Source of the DNA: Anaerolineales bacterium UBA2029
Lineage (GTDB): Bacteria; Chloroflexota; Anaerolineae; Aggregatilineales; Aggregatilineaceae
DNA: 11,924 nt
Reading direction: 5' to 3'
NCBI GenBank assembly: GCA_002332795.1
Contig: DDBP01000096.1
Coordinates: 1-11,924, forward strand
Numbering within the stretch: position 1 is the first letter of the stretch; each line of letters opens with the position of its first letter. A program made the position numbers and the translations under genes. The notes below the pieces were generated by a model. That model had not been told where the DNA came from, searched no databases, and saw nothing but the letters and a program-made list of their open reading frames with translations. Positions 5,476 to 11,924 of the stretch are shown in pieces.

Positions 5476-6162
5476 ATGGCCGAGAAGATACTGGTGATTG
5501 ACGACGAGCCGATGACCGTTGATCTGATCAGCATCGTGCTGGAACGGCGCGGTTTCGAGGTGATTAAGGCGTATGGGGCCGAGGAGGGTCTGCGGGCGGC
5601 GTACCGCACACACCCCGATCTGATTCTGCTCGACATCATGATGCCGGATATGGATGGTTGGGAGGTCTGCCGCCGCCTGCGCGAGTTGTCGGATGTGCCT
5701 ATCCTGTTCCTCACCGCCAAAGACGACACACGCGACCGGGTGCGTGGCCTGGAGATGGGCGCTGACGATTACATCATCAAGCCCTATGACAACGATGAGC
5801 TGGTGGCACGCATCCGGGCGCATCTGCGGCGCGCGCCCAAGCCCGCCGTGGCCGAAGAGCTGGTGTTCGACGGCGGCAACTTGCGCATCAACTTCATCAG
5901 CCGTGAAGTATGGGTGCAGGGCAAACAGGTGCACCTGACGCCCAAGGAGTTCAATCTGTTGAGCGTGCTGGCGCGCAATGCCGGGCGGGTGATGAGCCGA
6001 TCGGAGCTGGTCAAAGAAGCCTGGGGGCCGGAGTATGGCGACGCCGTGGAAAGCCTCAAGCTCTACATCCACTATCTGCGCCAGAAAATCGAGCCTGATC
6101 CGCAGCACCCTACCTATATCCTGACCTCGCGCGGGGTAGGATACCGCTTCAACGATCTCTAG
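5476..6162 (+). CDS. OmpR/PhoB-family response regulator
   Basis: A 228-residue two-component response regulator, normal length for the family. The receiver domain (1-120) has the acidic pocket D9/D10, phosphoacceptor Asp53 in LLDIMMP, the conserved Thr in FLTAKDD, and Lys in IIKPYDNDEL. The C-terminal winged-helix DNA-binding domain (about 127-228) has LTPKEFNLL, the recognition-helix region with SLKLYIHYLRQKI, and the wing ending RGVGYRF, all typical of OmpR/PhoB. It should bind tandem DNA sites as a dimer once phosphorylated. No histidine kinase gene lies next to it, so it is an orphan within this window; its partner and targets are unknown. AGAGGA sits 9 bases before the ATG. It converges with the minus-strand TPR gene, whose end is only 29 bases away, and I see no strong terminator between them. 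Confidence 0.95.
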   Translation: MAEKILVIDDEPMTVDLISIVLERRGFEVIKAYGAEEGLRAAYRTHPDLILLDIMMPDMDGWEVCRRLRELSDVPILFLTAKDDTRDRVRGLEMGADDYIIKPYDNDELVARIRAHLRRAPKPAVAEELVFDGGNLRINFISREVWVQGKQVHLTPKEFNLLSVLARNAGRVMSRSELVKEAWGPEYGDAVESLKLYIHYLRQKIEPDPQHPTYILTSRGVGYRFNDL

Positions 6163-6191
6163 GCTGGACTGCCCCGGCTCTTGCGTGTGGG

Positions 6192-6602
6192 TCAGACGAT
6201 CCCCCAGGCGATCAGCGCTACCGCGATCCCTGCCGCAATCAGCAAGATCAGCAACACCCTGAACAGTTTCCGGCGCGTGGACAGGCCCCGCTGACGCTGA
6301 CTGGCAGCCGCCATGACTTCCTGAAGCTGTTTCTGTTCGAGTCGCTGCAGTTGCTGGCGGGCGGTGGGGTGCAGTGGATTCAGTTCCAGCACGTTTTCGA
6401 AACACACCCGCCGGTCTTCGTCGCTCTCCACCACGCTGGCCAGCCACAGCCACACCTGCTCGTGATAGGGATCGATCTCGATCGCCTGGCGAAACAACTC
6501 ATGCGCTCTGGCTCTGTCTCCGCGTTTGGCCGCTTCTTTGCCCTGTTTGAACAGTTGCAGGAACTCTTTCGGCGCGTTCAGCAGATCGGAAGAAATGCCC
6601 AT
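6192..6602 (-). CDS. Small TPR protein with C-terminal membrane anchor
   Basis: A 136-residue protein: TPR-type helical repeats (about 14-90) with the motif W51-LWLA...E62...CFENVLELNP, a charged stretch rich in Gln/Arg (88-112), and one C-terminal membrane helix (about 114-135). The TPR part would face the cytoplasm if it is tail-anchored, and serve as a protein-binding module. The repeat is closely related to the N-termini of the three TPR genes upstream on the same strand. I chose ATG 6602 because its protein begins shortly before the TPR, although the G-rich run before it is only about 2 bases away. In-frame ATG 6629 and GTG 6635 are alternatives that add 9 or 11 residues. An 89-base gap separates it from the preceding gene, so it could be the last gene of that operon or have its own promoter. 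Partner unknown. Confidence 0.85.
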   Translation of the reverse strand: MGISSDLLNAPKEFLQLFKQGKEAAKRGDRARAHELFRQAIEIDPYHEQVWLWLASVVESDEDRRVCFENVLELNPLHPTARQQLQRLEQKQLQEVMAAASQRQRGLSTRRKLFRVLLILLIAAGIAVALIAWGIV

Positions 6603-6643
6603 AGCCCCCCCTGATGACCGGCCCCTCATCCTCACTCATTAGC

Positions 6644-6672
6644 TATTTTACCATGTGACCGGCCCGGTGTGA
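6644..6672 (-). promoter_or_regulatory. Weak candidate promoter before the small TPR gene
   Basis: On the minus strand TAAAAT lies just upstream of the start region of the small TPR gene, with GTCACA (4 of 6 matches to TTGACA) 17 bp further up. The -10 is good and the -35 poor. It would let this gene be expressed apart from the propeller operon. Confidence 0.3.
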
Positions 6673-6691
6673 CGGCCACTGTGCGGGAAGC

Positions 6692-8191
6692 CTACGGCCC
6701 CCAGTCATTGGCAACGTCGGTCTGCGCGCCGCTGGTCACCTGGTAGATAGTCTGCGTGGCAAACTCGAAGATGAACACATCCCAGTTGCCCGACCGGTTG
6801 GATGAAAAGACCAGATAGTTGCCATCCGGCGAGAAACGCGGCTGAATGTCATCGGCGTCCGAGGCGATGAGCAATTCGGGCGTGCCGCCGGTGGCCGGTA
6901 CCTGATAGATGTCGAAATGCTGGCTGCCGCTGGCTTTGCCCTGGAAAACAATCGTCTGCCCGTCTGGTGACCAGTCGGGGGCGGCCTCGATCAGCGCTGC
7001 GCCGTTGGTGGTGATGGGGAACATCTGGCGCGAGTTCAGGTCCAGGGCGCGCAGGTCAACCGGATTGGCCGGAGCCATGCGGCTCAGGTCGGCGACGTAG
7101 ACGATGCGCGAGCCGTCGGGCGAGAAGACGGGCCAGCTTTCGATCGTGTCGTCGTTCGTCAGGCGCTGCAACTGAGCCGGATCGCCCTGACGATCGATCA
7201 CCTGCAGATAGTACAGATCGGGTGTAGCGGAGTCCAGGCTGCGGGCCACGAAGGCCAACGCGCGTCCATCCGGCGACCAGGTGGGCATATCCTGCTCGAT
7301 GAGGGTCGGTTTGCCCGTCCAGTAGACGCTGGCCGGGCGGGGGTCAGTGCCCTGCAGATTGTCCAGTTGCAGGATGTACTCGCGCGTCCCGACGGCGTAC
7401 ATGACATAGGCGTACTCGTTGCCGTTCGGCGACAGGGCGGGAGCGTGCCCGCGCGTGTTGGGCGGGGTGATGGTGCGCGCCGCGCTACCGTCGGGCCGGA
7501 CGAGCACAATCGGTTGATTGGCCGGGTCCGCGGGCACGTTCCCAGAGCGCATGATGATCTGTCCGGTCAGAGTCGCGGGGGGTGGCGGGAAAAGCGTCGG
7601 CGGGACGGCAGACGTAGGCGTCTTGCTGGGTGCGGGCGTCCAGGTGGGCGGTGGGGCAGTGGGAGAAGCTGGCACGGGCGGTTTTGTGGCCGTAGCGAGC
7701 AGCGCTGCGGACGTCTCGCTGGTCGGGGTGATCGCGGCAACAGGGGGCGATTGCGGACGTTCACCGGAAGAGACATCCCCTCCGTCATTTCCCTTGCTGC
7801 TCAGCACGATGGCGAGCACGACAATGAGCAGGGCGACAGCCGCAATGCCGGTGCCAATGGCCAGGTAGACACTGGTGCGGCCAGGGCCTTGGCTCTTGCT
7901 CTCTTCTTCGGTAGGGAGGACCAGCCCCGCCGCCTCCTCGAGTTGCTGCAGCAAACGACGCGCCCGCTCGTTGTCCGGATTGATGACCAGCACATTGCCC
8001 AGGCAGATCTGCTTCTCGTGCGGATCGTCGGTGACCGCAGCGAGCCAGAACCAGCCTTTCTCGTTGCGTTCGTCCTGCTGCACCACCTGTTCGAGCAGGG
8101 CGCGGGCGACTGCCCGCTGTCCGGCTCGCGCGGCTTCGATCCCCTGGCGCAAGAGTTCGTTCACCTGCGATGTGGGTTCACCCTGGCTCAT
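6692..8191 (-). CDS. TPR - membrane helix - TolB-like beta-propeller protein
   Basis: A 499-residue modular protein. TPR-type repeats cover about residues 8-86 (W47-FWLAAV, CLGNVLVINPDN). A single membrane helix spans about 107-131. A Pro/Thr/Ser/Ala-rich linker follows (about 145-207), then a beta-propeller (about 208-499) built of PD40/WD40-like repeats with the TolB signature [WFL]-SP-[DN]-G seen at least five times (ALSPNG, TWSPDG, VFSPDG, DWSPDG, RFSPDG). The likely topology is TPR inside the cell and propeller outside, with the linker spanning or crossing the envelope. Such propellers usually bind proteins or glycans; no catalytic motif is visible. The AGGGGG ribosome site is 4 bases from the ATG. 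It starts 32 bases after the stop of the related propeller gene upstream, and the two form a duplicated operon pair. Specific role unknown. Confidence 0.9.
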   Translation of the reverse strand: MSQGEPTSQVNELLRQGIEAARAGQRAVARALLEQVVQQDERNEKGWFWLAAVTDDPHEKQICLGNVLVINPDNERARRLLQQLEEAAGLVLPTEEESKSQGPGRTSVYLAIGTGIAAVALLIVVLAIVLSSKGNDGGDVSSGERPQSPPVAAITPTSETSAALLATATKPPVPASPTAPPPTWTPAPSKTPTSAVPPTLFPPPPATLTGQIIMRSGNVPADPANQPIVLVRPDGSAARTITPPNTRGHAPALSPNGNEYAYVMYAVGTREYILQLDNLQGTDPRPASVYWTGKPTLIEQDMPTWSPDGRALAFVARSLDSATPDLYYLQVIDRQGDPAQLQRLTNDDTIESWPVFSPDGSRIVYVADLSRMAPANPVDLRALDLNSRQMFPITTNGAALIEAAPDWSPDGQTIVFQGKASGSQHFDIYQVPATGGTPELLIASDADDIQPRFSPDGNYLVFSSNRSGNWDVFIFEFATQTIYQVTSGAQTDVANDWGP

Positions 8192-8223
8192 AGTTCCCCC
8201 TGCGAGTCAATGTCGGCGGTTGC

Positions 8224-9738
8224 TTATGGCAACCATACCGGATAGCGAGTGTCGCTGTCTCCGCCGAAAATGCGTTGTAAGCCGCTGCCATCCGGTCGGA
8301 TGACGTACAGATCGAAGATGGGGCGATCGCGGTTGGCGCTGAAGACGATCCAGCGCCCGTCCAGCGACCAGGCGGGATCGCGTTCTTCGGCGCGGATATC
8401 GCGCACCAGCAGGGCACGTTCGCCGTCACCGTTGGCCGTCATCACGTAGGGATCGGTTGTCCCGCGGCGATCGGAAAGGAAGACGATCCATTGGCCATCC
8501 GGCGACCAGGCTGGCGAAAAACTGCTGTTGACGTTGTCGGTGAGTTGTTTGTACGAGCCACCGTCTGCCCCTACCCGCCAGATTTCGGTGGCACCCGGTC
8601 CGCTGCGATCCGAGGTGAAAGCAATCCACTGCCCGTCGGGCGACCAGGCCGGTTCGCGGTCGTTGGCGGGACCGGGGACCAGGGTGCGCAGTTCACCAGA
8701 TGCCACGGAAACCACGTACAGGTCGAAGTTGCCCTCTCTGTCCGCAGCGAAGGCAATGGTCTGCCCGTCGGGTGACCAGGTGGCTTCTCCCGTGCGCTCG
8801 GCTTCCAGGTGGGTCAGGCGGTGCGCTGTCCCCCCACTGAGAGGCGCGACGAACAGGTCTTCGAACTCTTCTGTGACGACCGTGTCACCTTCCAGGTGCG
8901 TGCGGGCCAGCCGTCCGGTGAAAGCGATCTGTGCACCGTCGGGCGACAGGGCCGCGTCGTACACTCCCGCAAAGACAGGCAGCACGCCTTCCGACAGATC
9001 GTCAGCCGCTGGGGCGAGCGACAAGGCCTGCGGCTGCGACCCATCGCCTTGCACGGAGAACAGCGTCCATCCGCCCTGACCGGGTTGACCGGACGCCAGC
9101 AGTACATACGATTCCAGCGGCGGCGGCGTGATCGTAGGCGTGGGGGTGACGGTGGGAGTGCGCGTCGCAGTCGGTGTCCAGGTTGGCGGCATGGTGTCGC
9201 GCGGGGGCAGTGTGCGCAAGACGCCTCCGATGGGGGTCGCTGTGACTTGCCCGGCAACCCGTGTGGCCGACGGGACGGCGGGGATGGCCGCCGCCGGTGT
9301 TGGCGTAGACTCCTGGGCGGAGCGGCGATCCTGCCACCATAGCAGTAGCGCAGCCAACACCAGGCCGAAGGCGGTCAAGGTCAGCGTCCAGAAGAGCCAC
9401 GACGGCATCCGTCGGCGACGGGCGGTAGGCCGTCGCAGGGCGGGCTGTGACGCTCCTGACACCGGCACAGCAACCGCAGGTTCCTGAGTGGCCCGGTCGA
9501 GTTGCGCCAGAGCCTGACGCGCGCGCTCGTTGTGCGGGTTGATGACCAGCACCCGTCTGAGGCACTGGCGACGCTCGTCCTCGGACGTGGCAACCGAGGC
9601 CAGCCATAGCCAGGCCAGTTCGTTGTCAGGATCGCGCGAACCCAGGCGACGGAGGATCTCGCGGGCCTTGGCCCGGTCGCCGCTGCGCGCGGCTTCGATG
9701 GCCGTGCGCAGAAGAGCTTGCAGGTCTTCGCTGGGCAC
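8224..9738 (-). CDS. TPR - membrane helix - TolB-like beta-propeller protein, paralog
   Basis: A 504-residue paralog of the next downstream gene with the same order of parts: TPR-type repeats (about 5-80, with W43-LWLASV and CLRRVLVINPHN), a basic stretch before the membrane (101-110), one membrane helix (about 113-136), a Pro/Thr-rich linker (about 142-207) and a TolB-like propeller (about 210-504) with SPDG or SLDG repeats in at least five blades. Basic residues on the N-terminal side of the helix support the TPR part being cytoplasmic and the propeller outside. I chose GTG 9738 because GGGGAG lies 6 bases before it. An ATG at 9813 in frame would add 25 residues that include three cysteines and precede the TPR without adding a domain, and it has no ribosome site. 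The two propeller genes differ in blade sequence and linker, so they are not a recent copy. Function beyond scaffolding or binding is unknown. Confidence 0.9.
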   Translation of the reverse strand: MPSEDLQALLRTAIEAARSGDRAKAREILRRLGSRDPDNELAWLWLASVATSEDERRQCLRRVLVINPHNERARQALAQLDRATQEPAVAVPVSGASQPALRRPTARRRRMPSWLFWTLTLTAFGLVLAALLLWWQDRRSAQESTPTPAAAIPAVPSATRVAGQVTATPIGGVLRTLPPRDTMPPTWTPTATRTPTVTPTPTITPPPLESYVLLASGQPGQGGWTLFSVQGDGSQPQALSLAPAADDLSEGVLPVFAGVYDAALSPDGAQIAFTGRLARTHLEGDTVVTEEFEDLFVAPLSGGTAHRLTHLEAERTGEATWSPDGQTIAFAADREGNFDLYVVSVASGELRTLVPGPANDREPAWSPDGQWIAFTSDRSGPGATEIWRVGADGGSYKQLTDNVNSSFSPAWSPDGQWIVFLSDRRGTTDPYVMTANGDGERALLVRDIRAEERDPAWSLDGRWIVFSANRDRPIFDLYVIRPDGSGLQRIFGGDSDTRYPVWLP

Positions 9739-9840
9739 CGTTTTCTCCCCTGTAACCGTGATAGGCGGCGCATCTCGTGCCGAAAGCACTGTGCAGCCCT
9801 GGCAGGTACACACATGCCAATATGCGCCTGCGCCTGTAAT

Positions 9841-9868
9841 CTTATACCGGTCTCTCGGACAAGGCCAA
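9841..9868 (-). promoter_or_regulatory. Candidate promoter of the propeller operon
   Basis: On the minus strand TTGGCC (9868 to 9863) and TATAAG (9846 to 9841) are 16 bp apart. Transcription would begin near 9834, about 95 bases before the GTG start at 9738. This sits in the 240-base gap between the small TPR gene and the first propeller gene, which otherwise shows no gene. Confidence 0.4.
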
Positions 9869-9978
9869 ACGCGCGGAACGGGGTGTGCCCCGCAACAGGA
9901 CGTGCTCTGCCATCAGGCGGCGAGAGTATGGCGGGAGATGGGGGCGGCCCTGCTTCTCCGAGAAGGCACAAGGGGTCT

Positions 9979-10341
9979 CTAGCGGATCAACAGGAGCAGC
10001 AGTACGCAAGCGATCAGCACGGCGAAGATGGCCAGGCTGATCAGACCGTAGCGCAGGACCAGCGAATTGGTCGTCTCGTGTCTGCGGCGGATGCGCTCCA
10101 GTTGTTTGCGGGCGACGGTATTGTTGGGGTTGATCTGGAGCACGGTCTGGAGGAAGCGCAAACGCTCTTCGTAGGTGCCAGCTACCTGGGCCATCCACAA
10201 CCACGCGCGCTCGTTGTATTTGTCAGCGTCGAGAACTTGCTGGAACAACAGGCGCGCATTGGTATAGTTGCCCTGTCGCGCGGCCTGAATGCCCAGTTGC
10301 ATCAGGTCTTCCAGCGTCGGTTCATTGTCTTCGCGGGTCAT
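9979..10341 (-). CDS. Small TPR protein with C-terminal membrane anchor
   Basis: A 120-residue protein with TPR-type repeats (about 9-85; W47-LWMAQV, then LQTVLQINPNN), a basic joint RIRRRHE (83-89) and one C-terminal membrane helix (about 97-119) ending two residues or fewer from the terminus. It is the closest structural match to the small TPR gene at the other end of the cluster, and its repeat also resembles the N-termini of both propeller proteins. A tail-anchored TPR could dock to the same partners as the propeller proteins or pair with them in the membrane. ATG 10341 is chosen because GGGAGAG lies about 8 bases before it and the TPR starts soon after; the longer in-frame start at 10407 would lie inside the promoter. 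A good promoter (10407-10435) precedes it, giving it its own transcript. Partner unknown. Confidence 0.85.
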   Translation of the reverse strand: MTREDNEPTLEDLMQLGIQAARQGNYTNARLLFQQVLDADKYNERAWLWMAQVAGTYEERLRFLQTVLQINPNNTVARKQLERIRRRHETTNSLVLRYGLISLAIFAVLIACVLLLLLIR

Positions 10342-10406
10342 GGTATACGCTCTCCCGGAGCAGACCGATGGCCAGTGCCAGGCGCTCTTGACAAATCCCA
10401 GACACA

Positions 10407-10435
10407 TTTATAGTCCGCCTGCGCTGGCTCTGCAA
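10407..10435 (-). promoter_or_regulatory. Promoter of the small TPR gene, divergent from tRNA-Leu
   Basis: On the minus strand TTGCAG (10435 to 10430) and TATAAA (10412 to 10407) are separated by 17 bp, a close match to the sigma70 consensus. Transcription would start near 10400. It lies back to back with the tRNA promoter, the two -35 boxes being about 30 bp apart. The same bases also contain a plus-strand TTGACA (10388-10393) with TATAGT (10409-10414) at a short 15-bp spacing, so an overlapping opposing promoter is possible. Confidence 0.55.
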
Positions 10436-10466
10436 GTGCCGAAAGTGCACAGGCGCTGCACAGCCG

Positions 10467-10495
10467 TTGACCGTCGGGGACGGTCGTGCTACACT
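10467..10495 (+). promoter_or_regulatory. Promoter of tRNA-Leu
   Basis: TTGACC (10467-10472) and TACACT (10490-10495) are separated by 17 bp. The expected start near 10502 is about 10 bases before the mature tRNA, a normal arrangement for a monocistronic stable-RNA gene. Confidence 0.65.
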
Positions 10496-10511
10496 TCAAA
10501 ACGCAACGGTT

Positions 10512-10594
10512 GGGGCAGTGGCGGAACGGTAGACGCCGCGGACTTAAAATCCGCTGAGGGGAACCTCGTGTGAGTTCGAATCTCACCTGCCCTA
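10512..10594 (+). tRNA. tRNA-Leu (anticodon UAA)
   Basis: A class II tRNA reading UUA leucine codons. Acceptor strands are GGGGCAG (10512-10518) and CTGCCCT (10587-10593), which pair fully if G1-U72 is allowed. The anticodon stem GCGGA/TCCGC encloses CTTAAAA, giving anticodon TAA at 10545-10547 with U33 and A37. The long variable arm GAGG-GGAA-CCTC (10556-10567) marks it as leucine type. The T arm is GTGAG-TTCGAAT-CTCAC (10570-10586). Discriminator A73 at 10594 is the usual leucine identity base. The CCA end is not encoded (TCA follows). It is flanked by its own promoter and a hairpin terminator, so it stands alone. Confidence 0.96.
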
Positions 10595-10605
10595 TCATGC
10601 TCAGC

Positions 10606-10632
10606 GAGCGCCATCATTGGCGCTCCTGTCGT
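10606..10632 (+). terminator. Rho-independent terminator after tRNA-Leu
   Basis: A perfect 8-bp stem, GAGCGCCA (10606-10613) with TGGCGCTC (10618-10625), closes a TCAT loop starting 12 bases after the tRNA. The bases that follow (CTGTCGTTTCT) are moderately T-rich and not a clean U tract, so termination may be partial. Confidence 0.6.
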
Positions 10633-10696
10633 TTCTGGCGCAGGAACGGGAAAGCCCTGGCGCGGGGGCGTCTTCCGTGATACAGTGAGAAATTAG

Positions 10697-10705
10697 TGAT
10701 ATTAT
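10697..10705 (+). promoter_or_regulatory. Possible extended -10 promoter of the PIN-TRAM gene
   Basis: TGA-TATTAT has the TGn extension of a -10 element, in the only AT-rich patch (about 10678-10730) between the tRNA terminator and the PIN-TRAM gene. No convincing -35 lies at the right distance. Transcription from here would give a leader of about 135 bases. The patch also contains several TGATA/TATCA half-sites that might be operators. Confidence 0.3.
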
Positions 10706-10847
10706 TGCGTATCATTCTGTCATTATCAGTTGGCGTTTGCCTGTCGAGCGCCTTGGCCGCGTCCCTTTCACGGGGTGAGGCGTCCTGTCTTGTGCCTGTC
10801 ATTTCATCCGGTACAGCAGACGGGCAAACCGCCAGGGAGAAATCTTC

Positions 10848-11912
10848 ATGACACTGGAATTATTCCTCCGCCTGGTGGGGATGATGATCTTCACCCTGCT
10901 GGGCGCTCTCCTCGGCATTGATCTGGCCGATGCCCTCAATCTCCCCCCTGAAGCCAGCGGCCTGACGTTTGCCCTGATGGGCGCCCTGGCCGGACTGATC
11001 CTCACGCCCTGGATGACTACCTATCCGGCGCGCGCGGCCCGGCGAGCCATCCTGAAGATGTCGCCGGAGGCGCTGGTGGGAGCCATCATGGGGCTGATCG
11101 TCGGGATGTTCGTGTCGGCGCTGTTCGCCTGGCCTCTGTCGCTCCTGCCCGATCCGGTGGGGCAATTCCTGCCGACGGTCGTCGCCGTTGTGGGCAGCTA
11201 TGTGTTCGTGATCGTGTTCTCTCTGCGTGCGCAGGATGTACTGGCGCTGTTCGGGGGGATGCTCCGCGCCAGCCCGGCCAGCCTGCGCATGTTGCCGGGC
11301 GGTGCGACCGGCGAGATTCTGCTCGACACCAGCGTGATCATTGACGGGCGCATCGTAGACATCAGCCAGACAGGGTTCATCCAGGGAGCATTGCTGATCC
11401 CGCGCTTCGTGCTCAACGAGCTGCAGCATGTGGCCGATTCACCGGATATGCTACGGCGCAACCGTGGCAAGCGCGGCCTGGAAGTGCTCAGCGAATTGCA
11501 GCAGCGCAGCCGGACGCCGGTGCGGTTCATTGACGACGATTTCGAAGGGATCAGCGCCGTGGATGAAAAACTGGTGCTGCTTGCCAAGCGACGCAATATC
11601 CCGGTGATGACCAACGACTACAACCTCAATCGCGTGGCCGAGTTGCAGGGAGTCACGGTGCTCAACATCAACGAGCTGGCGAACGCGGTCAAAGCCATCT
11701 TCCTGCCAGGCGAAGTGATTGACATCCATATCGTCATGGAGGGGCGCGAACCCGATCAGGGCGTCGGCTACCTGGAAGACGGCACGATGATCGTGGTGGA
11801 AGATGGCAAACGCTACATGGATCGCACCATCCCGGTCTTGATCACGCGCTATATCGTGACCAATGCCGGGCGCATGTACTTTGCCCAGCCGGAAGGCTCG
11901 CTGCGGCGCTAG
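10848..11912 (+). CDS. YacL-type membrane protein with PIN and TRAM domains
   Basis: A 354-residue protein, usual for the YacL-like family. The N-terminal 150 residues form a membrane region of about four helices (roughly 5-23, 37-54, 76-96 and 106-127). A PIN nuclease-fold domain follows (about 156-278) with acidic residues in the expected places: D160 in LLDTSVIIDGR, E191 in LNEL, D239 in VDEKL and D257 in TNDYNLN. A C-terminal TRAM domain (about 284-346, beginning LPGEVIDI) is a predicted RNA-binding beta-barrel. The family is usually described as a membrane-tethered putative ribonuclease; its substrate is not established to my knowledge. All four acidic PIN positions are present, so metal-dependent cleavage is plausible. 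The ATG has AGGGAGA about 8 bases upstream. It stands alone downstream of the tRNA terminator and ends 12 bases before the window edge. Family call is firm; function is inferred. Confidence 0.93.
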   Translation: MTLELFLRLVGMMIFTLLGALLGIDLADALNLPPEASGLTFALMGALAGLILTPWMTTYPARAARRAILKMSPEALVGAIMGLIVGMFVSALFAWPLSLLPDPVGQFLPTVVAVVGSYVFVIVFSLRAQDVLALFGGMLRASPASLRMLPGGATGEILLDTSVIIDGRIVDISQTGFIQGALLIPRFVLNELQHVADSPDMLRRNRGKRGLEVLSELQQRSRTPVRFIDDDFEGISAVDEKLVLLAKRRNIPVMTNDYNLNRVAELQGVTVLNINELANAVKAIFLPGEVIDIHIVMEGREPDQGVGYLEDGTMIVVEDGKRYMDRTIPVLITRYIVTNAGRMYFAQPEGSLRR

Positions 11913-11924
11913 AGCGTGTTATGC

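Noticed and set aside
5365..6453. 362-codon open frame on the minus strand
   Set aside because: It covers the response-regulator gene in antisense and runs into the small TPR gene; the regulator is certain and this frame has no recognisable motif.
7367..8245. 292-codon open frame on the plus strand
   Set aside because: Antisense to the propeller gene; low-complexity Gly/Arg sequence mirrors the Pro/Thr linker of the real protein.
6700..9000. Recurring DNA similarity in the propeller genes as a repeat array
   Set aside because: The similarity follows the SPDG-type protein repeats in phase with the reading frame, so it is coding, not a CRISPR or intergenic repeat.

Overview
The window looks like chromosomal DNA from a GC-rich bacterium, most likely of the phylum Chloroflexota (Anaerolineae-like). 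This is inferred from style, not from a phylogenetic marker. The signs are TPR proteins joined through one membrane helix and a Pro/Thr linker to TolB-like beta-propellers, a YacL-type PIN-TRAM membrane protein, and an E2/JAB/E1 cassette. I see no transposase, integrase, phage gene or CRISPR array.

Layout. (1) Bases 1-406 hold no convincing gene, but contain a LexA-like palindrome among promoter-like hexamers and a candidate promoter just before the first gene. (2) Bases 407-5313 are one tightly packed plus-strand gene train: two paralogous membrane-anchored proteins, an E2-like (UBC-fold) protein, a JAB/MPN protein fused to a second E2/RWD-like domain, an E1-like ThiF/MoeB-family enzyme, an 88-residue acidic protein, and a Nudix CoA-pyrophosphatase. 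Three junctions are ATGA overlaps. (3) Bases 5476-6162 encode an orphan OmpR/PhoB-type response regulator with its own promoter. (4) Bases 6192-10341, all minus strand, carry four paralogous TPR membrane proteins: two small C-terminally anchored ones flank two long TPR-TM-propeller proteins. (5) Bases 10430-10625 hold back-to-back promoters, a tRNA-Leu(UAA) and its terminator. (6) Bases 10848-11912 encode the PIN-TRAM protein.

The most interesting part is the 407-4684 cassette. It resembles a bacterial ubiquitin-like conjugation operon, with E2, JAB and E1 adjacent in the order I recall for BilB-BilC-BilD, but it departs from the textbook version in several visible ways. No ubiquitin-like modifier is recognisable. 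The E1 has no cysteine at the usual ThiF catalytic position. The JAMM motif has Gln in place of its second histidine. The JAB protein carries an apparently inactive E2-like domain. Two membrane-anchored paralogs lead the operon. Their C-terminal tails share a short SL-x-[DE]-LL motif with the tail of the E1. A plausible but unproven reading is a membrane-associated protein-modification pathway in which the modifier lies elsewhere, or in which an operon protein is itself the substrate. The housekeeping surroundings do not suggest a defence island.
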